From: Sepioteuthis lessoniana
Lineage: Eukaryota > Mollusca > Cephalopoda > Myopsida > Loliginidae
Reading direction: 5' to 3'
DNA: 64,000 nt
Assembly (NCBI GenBank): GCA_963585895.1
Contig: CAUZXS010000192.1
Coordinates: 5,001-69,000 of the forward strand
Both the position numbers and the translations under genes were made by a program. Of this stretch, positions 42,913-53,189 are shown piece by piece. Position 1 is the stretch's first letter. Each line of letters begins with the position of its first letter. The notes beneath the pieces are model-generated. The model was not told the origin of the DNA. It saw only the letters and a program-made list of their open reading frames with translations, and searched no databases.

Positions 42913-43110
42913 TGAATTACCATGACCAGAAAATCCAGCAAACACTTGCACACGACATATGAAAACACTGGACAGCTGTTTCAACCTTATTAGGTCTCAT
43001 CTGCAGTGTATACCGTGGTCTTCCACACTAGAGATCGAACCAGCGACCACAGAATGCAGAACTGAAACTCTACACTGAGCCACTGGTCCACATCGCACAC
43101 AAGTGATGCC
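42913..43110 (-). repeat. SINE-F, single tRNA-derived SINE of a distinct family
   Basis: In sense the head reads CCAGTGGCTCAGTGTAGAGT (good A box) and TCGCTGGTTCGATCTCTAGT (very good B box). The body has ACTGCAGATGAGACCTAATA and CAAACATTTGC-like words, ending near TTTCTGGTCATGGTAATTC. This is the only copy in the window. The two Pol III boxes are closer to consensus than in any SINE-A or SINE-B copy. Confidence 0.75.
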
Positions 43111-43349
43111 AAATTAACTAATCATGGCAATTGCGTGGCCAATTAACCTGACTTACAAGACACATTCAAGAAAAGAAGATTTTGCATTTGTTATTAATCT
43201 CAGCAAAGAGAATCGAGCAGCCAGTAAAGAAGATGGAACAGCAATGTGAAGAGGAGAACTGACTTTGGTTAAAGAGAAAAATAAGATGATAGAGGCCATA
43301 TTTATGGCGATGATAAAGAAAACAAGTTGTCTTTCCTATATTGCATGGG

Positions 43350-43765
43350 AGAAGTCCTAATGGCTAAGGTGCTGGACTGCAACATCATAATTGTCTTTAT
43401 TGGGAATCCTTTTGAGGTGAGGCTTCTTAATCTGAGAATTAATTTTTTTATTGTAGACTTTTTGTCCTCATCTTGGTAGGGTTTTTTTTTGTTTTTCCCA
43501 CTACATTTCATGATGGACAACAACGCGGTGCGATAGACAACAACTATGGAAGGGAGTAATTACTGGGGATACAGTTACAAGACTCAGCATTCCTATCCGA
43601 GGTCGCATTTAATCACCTGAAGAAGGCCAGAGGTGAAATTTGACCGAAACATTTTGAGAAAAACAACAAAAAAAAAACCTACCAAGATGAGGACAAAAAG
43701 TTTTCAATAAAAAAATTAATTCTGCAACATCATAGTAAGTGAGTTTCTTATATCATTGCGTGAAA
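43350..43765 (+). repeat. tRNA-like SINE head split by an insertion
   Basis: The left half (AGTCCTAATGGCTAAGGTGCTG, quoted in two parts: AGTCCTAATGGCTAAGG and TGCTG) has an A-box-like core. The right half (GTAAGTGAGTTTCTTATATC) has a degraded B box. They are separated by 332 bp flanked by a 13 bp direct repeat. Confidence 0.6.
43390..43721. mobile_element. Insertion with 13 bp target duplication and inverted end copy
   Basis: Perfect direct repeats CTGCAACATCATA (43377-43389 and 43722-43734) flank it. Its left part (43435-43497) is an inverted copy of its right part (43657-43721), both with CCTCATCTTGGTAGG. The middle has CCTGAAGAAGGCCAGAGGTG and GACCGAAACATTTTGAG. A partial inverted copy at one end plus a variable target duplication suits LINE twin priming or a Penelope-like element. 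The GAAACATTTT word recalls Penelope-like termini, but that is a guess. Confidence 0.6.
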
Positions 43766-44540
43766 AGTAAAAACATTAAAAAAAAGGATACTATTAAATA
43801 ATAAATATGCTTCACTTGTTCTGTATAAGGAAGGATAACAGATTTTGAATGGAAGAACATTTAGCATGATAACTGCTTGTGGTCATGAGAGTTGAAAATT
43901 TGATTATGATAATATTTTGCTAATTTCAAGTCTCTGATTTGCTGATGCATGTTTAAGGCTTGTGCAGGCACCATGATTCTGGTCTTTGAAAATAGCCAGC
44001 TGCTTATCAGCACAAAACAAAAAGCTATGTTTGTTATTGTCTTTAGTTTACTTACATTCTTTTGCAACTATATTCCTCGGCAAATACCATTTCCATATGT
44101 TTATCTGTACTTATATCTAGCAAAGTAGTCGGCTTTTTCCCCTTCATAAAAGAAATAGAATCCAAGAACACAATTTACTTTTTCTAGTTAATTTTATTGG
44201 TTTGCTCTATATTTAACAAACTGATGATTTACAATTAATTAAAACTTGCAGAACAAATGAAAAAATTCATTAAATGAATAAATAGATAAATAAATCCATT
44301 GTAGAACAAAACAAAAATCAACTTAGATTATTTTTAGGAGAATAATTATCATTTCAGAAATGAAAATTATCATTTTTTAGATTTTTAAATAACAAAAATT
44401 CACAGTAGTTTGTCACTCTCCTTTATAGGTAGAAATTTTCATTTAAAATGTTGAGACCTTTACCAGTTTCAGGGAAGAAAGTGTTACTATTTGAACAGCC
44501 AAGCATATTGATAATAAAAACTATCAAAACAATTGCTGAT

Positions 44541-44850
44541 CCATCATCATCATCATCATCATCAAAACATGCTGACAGCACAGACTCCTTTGATTCTCTC
44601 TTACCATCTATCCCTATTGGCCATTACTTTGGTCTTTTGGTGGTTTCTAGGAGAATGTTGCTTATGAGTTCATCCTTACTTCTCCAGCAGTGCCCAGCAC
44701 ATCTTGCTCATCTTACTTAGATGGCTTGCGTGATAGGAGATAAGTGGCCATAAAACTGCAGTTTTGCAGAGTGATGCTTCCAGGATTTGTTCAAAACAGT
44801 ATGAAGCATCCTTGTGTAGTTACCATAAACCTTTTTCTTCAAGATTTTGT
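44541..44850 (-). mobile_element. RTE-like LINE, decayed copy 3
   Basis: Starts at an (ATC)n tail (44542-44565). It shares ATCCTTACTTCTCCAGCAGT, GCTTGCGTGATAGGAGATAA and CATCCTTGTGTAGTTACCAT with the 39.4 kb copy. Frames are broken. A minus-strand frame still shows YGNYTRMLHTVLNKSWKHH. Confidence 0.78.
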
Positions 44851-45155
44851 TAAAGTCCAAGAGATTACAAAAGATCAGATTAGAAATCAATAACAAAACA
44901 CAGTTGTCATTATTCAATTCTTAAAACCAAATATGCAAATCAGGTATCTCTTTTGAGCAAAAATTGTTAAATTAACTACGATATATCTCACCCCAACTAA
45001 ACTGCATCTGTTGGGGAGGCTCCTGTTCTGGAGTTCTGGAGAGTAAAGACTTATGCTTCTGGTGCCATTAGTTGGTGCTAGGGAGGATATTTAGTTGTGT
45101 CCCCCATTCACCAAGGACCAATATTAGCTTTAGTATATCTAAGGAAATACTAACA

Positions 45156-45204
45156 CTGAATCAACAGAAGGAATGTTAAGATAAGCTTGTTTACACATAT
45201 AGTA
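45156..45204. repeat. Flank shared with 40504-40550
   Basis: The same ordered words CTGAATCAACAGAAGGAATG and AGATAAGCTTGTTTACACAT occur next to the tail of SINE-A copy 11. To its left the two loci are unrelated. Confidence 0.85.
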
Positions 45205-45446
45205 AGTAAGTAAAGTTGGTGAATGTAGTCAAGGGTGACAGGAAGGCTCCCTTTTCAATAGCTACTACACCGAAGTGTAGGGGAAGGTGCTACTCTTTTC
45301 CCTAGATTGCTCCACTTTACCCTTGATACGTACCTTATAATGCTGAGTGTTAAGCAAAGAGGTATCAAGTACCATTTTTAAAGTCTTTGGAATGACACAA
45401 CCTGGGATTGAACCCCAGTCTCCCAGACCATTGGCAAACACTCTTG
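45205..45446 (-). repeat. SINE-A copy 11
   Basis: Reverse copy from GTAAAGTTGGTGAATGTAGT to the head region CCATTGGCAAACACTCTTGA. The B box is an exact GGTTCAATCCC in sense. Confidence 0.9.
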
Positions 45447-46052
45447 AGCATACATGAAGAATTAAAAAGAATACTCAAATGTGTTCCAACAGATAAAATG
45501 TACATGTATTGTTCCATGAAAAAGCAGCATACGAAAGGGGTACAAAAACGGTAAAAATCTTATTTGAGATCTTTGGGTATTCAGAGCCATGTGAGCTTTA
45601 CATTTCATTAGTTAGGCAAGCAACAATATCATTCGTTGGGTGGTGAGATCAAGTCTGTTCAATCTACAGAGATTAAAATAAAGCACAACTTCTTCATTTG
45701 AAGAACGGGAATGAAAAACAACAAGAGGGGATTCTCAGATTCTCACATGATCATGAAGCATGCAAAAGATATAGCCTCAAATTCTAAGGAAGACATTTAT
45801 TGTCTCCCTACACCATTACTCCCACTTCCACTTGGACCCAGAATGGTAGTACCTGTCAGGGTTCCATCTATGGATCAATGATAAATAATTCAATATAAGT
45901 TGTCTCTAAAACAACATCGCATTAGTATAAATCATAGTCATTTTGCTGTTATAATTCTTTGTAATATATGCTTTATTTCACACTCACATACACTCAGAGA
46001 AGCATTTAACTTTATATATATATGTAGATAGATACAGATAGATTCTGTAATG

Positions 46053-46085
<33 letters not shown>

Positions 46086-46798
46086 GTGGTTATTTGAAAT
46101 TGTTCTCACTTTTGTTCATTTTACAATGATTCTCCAGCTTCCTTTAAGGGAATATATCATCAAGTGAAGAGACTTAAATATTTGCTTGAAGCATCTTTTC
46201 ACTCGGTGCACATTTTTTAATACTTTTTGAATGATGATGAATCATAAAAAAAATGAAATGAATAAGATAAAAAAGAACAACATTTCAGTAGTCAATGAAA
46301 CATTTTTTTCTTTTTATAAATTTGAACTTTTCCCCTCAAGATCTAATGAAGATACAGACTTTGATGACGCTGAGGAAGTTTGAATTGAGTTTCTTTTAAT
46401 ATTATCATTATTATTATTACTTTATTTTCAGTTTTATTTTCAGTTTCTTACAATCATTCACTGGCTCTTTACCCAAGACCTAGCCTGAGGGAAAATAGTT
46501 ATTGTATATATTCTATGTATTTATGCTTTTGCTGCCTCTTTTCAGTGATATTTTCTGTCACATTAATAGTACTTTCCCAAGGAAATGACCACCTCCACAA
46601 AGTGCAATCTTTTGTATTTCATATAGGCTAGGACTGCCAGGTATTTTGTTTGTGTGTTTATCTGTCCCTTTCTTGATCATACCCAGGTTTCCCTCAATTA
46701 CTGGCATGGTGATAGTTTTAAGTGCCCCATTTCCTCAGTTTCTATTTCCAGGTTTTTGTGTTAACTTATCATATAGTTATTATTTATCATTATCTAAT
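45447..46798. other. Unassigned DNA with family C and LINE scraps
   Basis: A family C 5'-block scrap (+) lies at about 45810-45880 (CTTGGACCCAGAATGGTAGT). Another possible one, much decayed, is near 45005-45075. An (ATC)n run is at 46048-46083. The stretch 46660-46760 (CAATTACTGGCATGGTGATA and GTGCCCCATTTCC) resembles a decayed R4/Dong-like LINE piece. Confidence 0.4.
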
Positions 46799-46806
46799 TA
46801 TATATA

Positions 46807-48300
46807 TATTTATTATTATTATTATCATTATTATCATTATTATTATTATTATTATTGTCGTTGTTCTTTCCTTCTTTGCGAGTTTTTCCCACCAGCTCTA
46901 ACTGACGTTTTTTCATTGGAGTCTGAGTGACAGCAAGTCTTCTCAACTCTCCAAGACTCTTCTGAGTATTTATGCTGATCTTAACACAGTTGGGATCTGG
47001 ATGGTCTCAATTCTTCCTATGATATCCAGTTCCGTCAATTTCTTTTCCAGACCTTTCAGGACCATTCCAAGGGCTCCAACTACAATTGGTATCACATTCA
47101 CTTTCATGTTTCAAAGCTTTTTCAGCTCTCTAGCAATGTTGTATACTCATATACATGCAGATGTAAGCAGAAACATGACGACTTCAATGAATGAACGAAC
47201 ACGCTTCTTTATAAAAATATACCTCTCACACTTTGTTCTCGAAAGGGTTGCGAAAGGGTTGATGTTGGTTATGTGTGAGAGGTGAGTTGGAGATGGAGAG
47301 AGACTGCCACATATTGACCCCAAGTTCCTCTGACCATAGCAGCACTTCTTCCTCATTCTGCTGGGCTGCTCAACTGTAGGTCCTAGAGGCCGCAAGCCCT
47401 CTGTCTGGTGCTGGCTCTCACTACAGCATCTTGTCCCCAACTGCAACTTGAACTGATTCGAACTGAACTGCAACTCGAACTCCAACTGCAACTGCAACTC
47501 AAATTCTGCCTCGAACTGACTCAAACTGACCAACCAAGCCGTCTGTAGCACCTGGTTATATAATTGTTTGACACCCACCTGCTTCCTGTGGGCATACGCA
47601 TCTGCACCGAATTCAATCACATCCACAGGTCAAGGTGATATTCCGATATCTTTGACCGGATACACCTGTTTCTTGATTGACGGCTCGGTCGAGGGTCAAT
47701 ATGTTACAGCAACAGCCTAGTATTTGTCTTCTATTTTCACTGTATGGTTTGCTGGAATAATAAAATCCAACAGTTGACAAGTTCTATTCTTCCTGTAAAT
47801 TAACACTAGACTTGGTCTTCTGGTTGTGACTGGGTGAGCCACTATATGATAAGTTCTATTCTTCTGGTAAATTAACACTAGGTTTGGTCTTCTAGACTAG
47901 ATTGGTTGATCTGTTTATATCTCAGAGTCCCTGAGAATTTTATGCATTTTGTTTTCAAGGATAAATTCTGGTTTGTATACATACCATTTGTCAATATGGT
48001 CAAATTTTAATTACTTGCATAATTCCCAGTGGATCACCTCTTCCACCTAGTCATGCCTTGTGTCAGTTTGATGCATTCACTTATTATGTAATTAACTGTT
48101 TCATTTCTGTCAGCCAATAACCGACACTTGCTATTCTGTGGTGCATTATCAATTTTTGTTTTGATATAATTAGTTTTTCTGGCTTATTTTGTGTTGTTAT
48201 CAATTGAAATTCATTTTCCCTCTTGAGATTCCCTCTTTGTAGTTATAGCCAGATAATCTCATGAGCGATTTCCTCACTTTGTTGATTGAAATATCCATTT
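46807..48300 (-). mobile_element. R4/Dong-like LINE fragment a, split by a solo LTR
   Basis: An (ATT)n run at 46807-46856 is the 3' (TAA)n tail. The minus strand then encodes the ORF C-terminus: VIGALGTV-type, LEKLE and ILRRVLE-type segments. Beyond the LTR, 47709-48300 encodes NETVNYIISECIKL and TNGMYTNQN, matching the Cys-His-rich and downstream region after the reverse transcriptase of R4/Dong elements. This is the longest copy of the family here, about 950 bp of LINE. Several stops and shifts break the frame. Confidence 0.72.
47162..47708 (-). mobile_element. Solo LTR fossil inserted in the LINE
   Basis: A GC-richer 547 bp block begins TGTAA and ends TTACA, forming short inverted termini typical of LTRs, and precisely interrupts the LINE. 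TATATAA- and TATAAAG-type promoter words are present in the minus orientation. A CAACTGCAACT-type degenerate repeat lies in the middle. The flanking words GCAGA and GCAAC are similar but not identical, so the target duplication is uncertain. No internal retroelement region remains. Family unassigned. Confidence 0.55.
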
Positions 48301-48307
48301 CTTCTTT

Positions 48308-48943
48308 TTTTATTATTATTATTACTGTTATTATTATTATAATTATGTTTATTATTTACTCCTTGAGAGTTTTTCACATCAGTGTTAGTTGATGGTCTTT
48401 CACTGAAGTTTGAGTGACAGCAAGTCTCCTCAAGTCTTCAGGACTCTTCTCAGTATTCTGGCCATTCTCAATAATGCTGTAGTTTGGATGGTCTCCACTT
48501 GTCCTCCTTCGTTCAAGTCCTCCAGTCCCTTTAATAATCCTTCGGTGACTGTACCAAAAACACCAATCATGATTGGTATAATTGTCACCTTCATGTTCTA
48601 TAGTTTTTTTTTCAATTCCCTAGCAAGGTTGAGGTACTTGATACTTCTTTTCACATTCTTTCAGTTTTATTCTATGGTCAGCCAGGACAGCAAAGTCCAC
48701 AATTTTGCAAGTTCTCTTTTTATTGTTGATTATTATAAAGTCTGGTCTTCTGGCTGAGATTAGGTGATCCGTTTGTATGTCAAACTCCCATTCTCTAGGA
48801 CAGATGTTGGGTTGTGCATATACTATTTATTCGTATGGTCAAATTTAAATTTCTTGCACATCTCCCAGTGGATCACCTTGCCCATCCAGTTGTGTCAAGT
48901 CTTATACTCTTTCTGTGCTAATTTGCTGCATTCACTTCTTTTT
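48308..48943 (-). mobile_element. R4/Dong-like LINE fragment b
   Basis: An (ATT)n tail at 48308-48357 and about 590 bp of body. Minus-strand translation gives RPDFIIINNKKRTCKIVDFA, then IIPIVIGVFGTVTEGLLKGL and ETIQTTALLRMARILRRVLK, the conserved end of this LINE protein. Two frame changes are needed between these words, so the copy is dead. Confidence 0.78.
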
Positions 48944-48944
48944 A

Positions 48945-49170
48945 GTATTATTATTATATTACCCATTGCAAGTTTTTCACACCAGCATTAGCTGATGGTC
49001 TTTCACTGGAGTCTGAGTGACAGCAAGTCTCTTCAAGTCTCTAGGACTCTTCTCAGTATTCTGGCCGACCTCAACACTGTTGTAGTTTGGATGGTCTTCA
49101 CTCATCCTTCAATTACCAACACCTCTCGCCCTTTTACTAAGCCTTTGGTGATCATTTAAAGTGCACCCAT
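48945..49170 (-). mobile_element. R4/Dong-like LINE fragment c
   Basis: A short copy with a brief (ATT)n tail at 48945-48960. The body covers only the 3' end (CTGGAGTCTGAGTGACAGCA to AGTGCACCCATTACAA). It abuts the tail of fragment d. Confidence 0.75.
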
Positions 49171-49173
49171 TAC

Positions 49174-49447
49174 AATTATTATTATTATTATTATCTTACT
49201 CCTTGTGAGTTTTCCACACCAACCCAAGCTGGTAATCTTTCATTGGAGTCTAAGTGATAACAAGTCTCCTCAGCTCTCTCGTACTCTTCTGTGTATTTTA
49301 GCCAGTCATAATGCTGTTGTCTGGATGGTTTCAATTCTTCCTCTGATTTCCAGTTCCTCCAGTCTTTTTTCCAAACTTTTTCCAGACTTTTCTCCAGACT
49401 TTAAGGACCATTCCAAGCACACCAACTACAACTGAGGTCACATTTTT
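49174..49447 (-). mobile_element. R4/Dong-like LINE fragment d
   Basis: An (ATT)n tail at 49174-49195. The body runs from GTGAGTTTTCCACACCAACC to CACACCAACTACAACTGAGG. It holds an internal duplication of CCAGACTTT-type words. Confidence 0.75.
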
Positions 49448-49454
49448 TTTATCA

Positions 49455-49825
49455 ATTCTGGCAAACTGCTTGTGAGTTTTTCACACCAGTTTTAACTGGT
49501 GGTTTTTTTACTGGAATCTAAGTGACAGCAAATCTCTTTAGGTCCCAGCATTCAAGCTGATCTTAATAATGCTATAAGGTCTGTATGGTTTCAATTACCC
49601 TCATTTCAATTCCTCTAGTATCCTTTCAAAGCCGTTGGGGACCGTTCAGAGGGAACCAACAACAAGTGATGTCACCTATACCTTCATGTTCCACAGTTTT
49701 TTCAGCTCTCTGTCAAGGTCCAAGAATTTGCTTATCTTTTTACTTTCATTTTCACTTTGTAGTCTGCAGTGACAGCAGAATCCACTAAATGACAATTTTT
49801 CTTTTTGTTAATTAACATTAGCCTT
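49455..49825 (-). mobile_element. R4/Dong-like LINE fragment e
   Basis: The body starts CTTGTGAGTTTTTCACACCA and extends to AATTAACATTAGCCTTCTG, including GTGATGTCACCTATACCTTC. Its (ATT)n tail appears to be lost at the junction with fragment d. Confidence 0.72.
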
Positions 49826-49828
49826 CTG

Positions 49829-50078
49829 ATTATTATTATTATTTTACTTCTTTTTAAGAGTTTTTCACACCAGCATTTACTGATGGTTTACCACAGGAGT
49901 TTGAGTGACAGCAAGTCTTCTTAAGTCTCCAGGACTCTTCTTAGTATTCTGGCTGATCTCAACACTGCTGTAGTTTGGATGGCCTCCACTATCTTCTTAT
50001 TTCCAAGTCCTCCAATCCCTGCGCCAATCTTTTGTTGACAGTACCGAGCATGCCAATTACTATTATTATTATTATTAA
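49829..50078 (-). mobile_element. R4/Dong-like LINE fragment f
   Basis: An (ATT)n tail at 49829-49843, body to CGAGCATGCCAATTAC, then another (ATT)n at 50060-50076 that marks either the target array or a lost neighbour. Confidence 0.75.
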
Positions 50079-50304
50079 CAAAAAGACTTATGTCTATATA
50101 TTTTTTATATTTTATTCCTCAGAAATAAATTTTGTAAAGTAATTTTAGTTTGAAAAAGTTTTGAACAAGAAAGTTTTGCTGAAACCATTTTTAACTGGTA
50201 ATTCAGAAAATAGTGAGGTTCTACTTTAGTCTAATTCTTAAAAAATATTGTATATAATATATTACAGTAATAAGCATTCAAATAAACTTATCTTACTTTA
50301 TATT

Positions 50305-50390
50305 GACTATGGATAAATAATAGAGCAGATTGGTTCTCTTTAACCTTCGTATGGCAACTAGTCTATGAGAAAGAATACTCCGAATTCAAA
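50305..50390 (+). repeat. SINE-B copy 12, body remnant at the satellite's left edge
   Basis: GACTATGGATAAATAATAGA, TTCTCTTTAACCTTCGTATG and CTCCGAATTCAAA are the SINE-B body in forward orientation. They run into the satellite exactly where the SINE-B 3' segment would follow. Confidence 0.85.
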
Positions 50391-53055
50391 TTATTACTCC
50401 ACTTAAAAATTGACTTTGTATCATATCCTGCTTGTAATGGAGAGTTTGAGTAAAATTATTACTCCACTAAGAAATTGACTTTGTATCATATCCTGCTTGT
50501 AATGGAGGGCTTGAGTAAAATTATTACTCCACTTAGAAATTGACTTTGTATCATATCCTACTTGTAATGGAGGGTTTGAGTAAAATTATTACTCCACTTA
50601 AAAATTGATTTTGTATCATATCCTGCTTGTAATGGAGGGCTTAAATAAAATTATTACTCCAATTAAAAATTGACTTTGTATCATATCCTGCTTGTAATGG
50701 AGGGTTTGAGTAAAATTATTACTCCACTAAGAAATTGACTTTGTATCATATCCTGCTTGTAATGGAGGGCTTGAGTAAAATTATTACTCCACTTAGAAAT
50801 TGACTTTGTATCATATCCTACTTGTAATGGAGGGCTTGAGTAAAATTATTACGCCACTTAAAAATTGACTTTGTATCATATCCTGCTTGTAATGGAGGGC
50901 TTGATTAAAATTATTACGCCACTTAAAAATTGACTTCGTATCATATCCTGCTTGTAATGGAGGGTGTGAGTAAAATTATTACTCCATTTAAAAATTGACT
51001 TTGTATCATATCCTGCTTGTAATGGAGGGCTTGAATAAAATCATTACTCCACTTAGATATTGACTTTGTATCATATCCTGCCATGAATGGAGGGCTTGAG
51101 TAAAATTATTACTCCACTTAAAAATTAACTTTGTATCATATCCTGCTTGTAATGGAGGGCTTGAGTAAAATTATTACTCCACTTAGAAATTGACTTTGTG
51201 ACATATCCAGCTTGTAATGGAGGGTTTGAGTAAAATTATTACTCCACTTAGAAATTGACTTCATATCATATCCTGCTTGTAATGGAGGACTTGAGTAAAA
51301 TTATTACTCCACTTAAAAATTGACTTTGCATCATATCCTACTTGTAATGGAGGGTTTGAGTAAAATTTTTACTCCACTTAAAAATTGATTTTGTATCATA
51401 TCCTGCTTGTAATGGAGGGCTTGAGTAAAATTATTACGCCACTTAAAAATTGACTTTGTATCATATCCTGCTTGTAATGGAGGGCTTGATTAAAATTATT
51501 ACACCATTTAAAAATTGACTTTGTATCATATCCTGCTTGTAATGGAGGGCTTGAATAAAATCATTACTCCACTTAGATATTGACTTTGTATCATATCCTG
51601 CCATGAATGGAGGGCTTGAGTAAAATTATTACTCCACTTAAAAATTAACTTTGTATCATATCCTGCTTGTAATGGAGGGCTTGAGTAAAATTATTACTAC
51701 ACTTAGAAATTGACTTTGTATCATATCCAGCTTGTAATGGAGGGTTTGAGTAAAATTATTACTCCACTTAGAAATTGACTTCATATCATATCCTGCTTGT
51801 AATGGAGGACTTGAGTAAAATTATTACTCCACTTAAAAATTGACTTTGCATCATATCCTACTTGTAATGGAGGGCTTGAATAAAATTATTACTCCAATTT
51901 AAAATTGACTTTGTATCATATCCTGCTTGTAATGGAGGGCTTGAGTAAAATTATTACTCCACTTAAAAATTGACTTTGTATCATATCCTGCCATGAATGG
52001 AGGGCTTAACTAAAATTATTACACCACTTAAAAATTGACTTTGTATCATATCCTACTTGTAATGGAGGGTTTGAGTAAAATTATTACTCCAATTAAAAAT
52101 TGACTTTGTATCATATGCTGCTTGTAATGGAGGGCTTGAGTAAAATTATTACTCCACTTAAAAAGTGACTTTGTATCATATCCTGCTTGTAATGGAGGGC
52201 TTGAGTATAATTATTACTCCACTTAAAAATTGACTTTGTATCATATCCTGCTTGTAATGGAGGGCTTAACTAAAATTATTACACCACTTAAAAATTGACT
52301 TTGTATCATATCCTATTTGTAATGGAGGGCTTGAGTAAAATTATTACTCCAATTAAAAATTGACTTTGTATCATATCCTGCTTGTAATGAAGGGCTTGAG
52401 TAAAATTATTACTCCACTTAAAAATTGACTTTGTATCATATCCTGCCATGAATGGAGGGCATGAGTAAAATTATTACTCCACTTAGAAATTGACTTTGTG
52501 ACATATCCAGCTTGTAATGGAGGGTTTGAGTAAAATTATTACTCCACTTAGAAATTGACTTTGTGTCATATCCAGCTTGTAATGGAGGGCTTGAGTAAAA
52601 TTATTACTCCACTTTAAAATTGACTTTGTATCATATCCTGCTTGTAATGAAGGGCTTGAGTAAAATTATTACTCCACTTAGAAATTGACTTTGTATCATA
52701 TCCTGCCATGAATGGAGGGCTTGAGTAAAATTATTACTCCACTTAGAAATTGACTTTGTATCATATCCAGCTTGTAATGGAGGGCTTGAGTAAAATTATT
52801 ACTCCACTTAAAAATTGACTTTGTATCATATCCTGCCATGAATGGAGATCTGGAGTAAAATTATTACTCCACTTAAAAATTGACTTTGTATCATATCCTG
52901 CCATGAATGGAGATCTTGAGTAAAATTTTTACTCCACTTAAAAATTGACTTTGTAATATATCCTGCTTGTAATGGAGGGTTTGAGTAAAATTATAACTCC
53001 ACTTAAAAATTGACTTTGTATCATATCCTGCTTGTAATGGTGGGGTTCAGTAAAT
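50391..53055 (+). repeat. 65 bp satellite derived from the SINE-B tail, about 41 units
   Basis: The monomer carries TTATTACTCCACTTAAAAAT, then TGACTTTGTATCATATCCTG, CTTGTAATGGAGGGC and TTGAGTAAAA, 65 bp in all. It equals the 3' part of SINE-B (TTAAAAATTGACC, CATATCCTGCC, GGAGGGGTTGG, TAAATA). The left edge continues a SINE-B body and the right edge (GGTGGGGTTCAGTAAATACA) is a normal SINE-B end, so the array grew inside one SINE. Variant units with CTGCCATGAATGG, or CATATCCAGC for CATATCCTGC, recur in a fixed order, giving higher-order blocks. No open frame is conserved. Confidence 0.95.
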
Positions 53056-53189
53056 ACATTCTTTATGTTGATTTCATTTTTTTTCAATTTCAAGACTAAA
53101 TTTCTTTTACCTAGCCTGTGATTTGTTGAATCATGATAATATTGACTAGAGATAAATCACACTCATTGTTCAATAATCATCCTGAAAAA

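Noticed and set aside
47147-47626. 159-codon frame (-) with a FELQLQLEFELQF repeat.
   Set aside because: It lies inside the LTR-like block and arises from its CAACTG-type repeat. There is no protein evidence.
50391-53055. CRISPR-like regular repeat spacing.
   Set aside because: The 65 bp units are contiguous with no unique spacers and derive from a SINE. The genome is eukaryotic.
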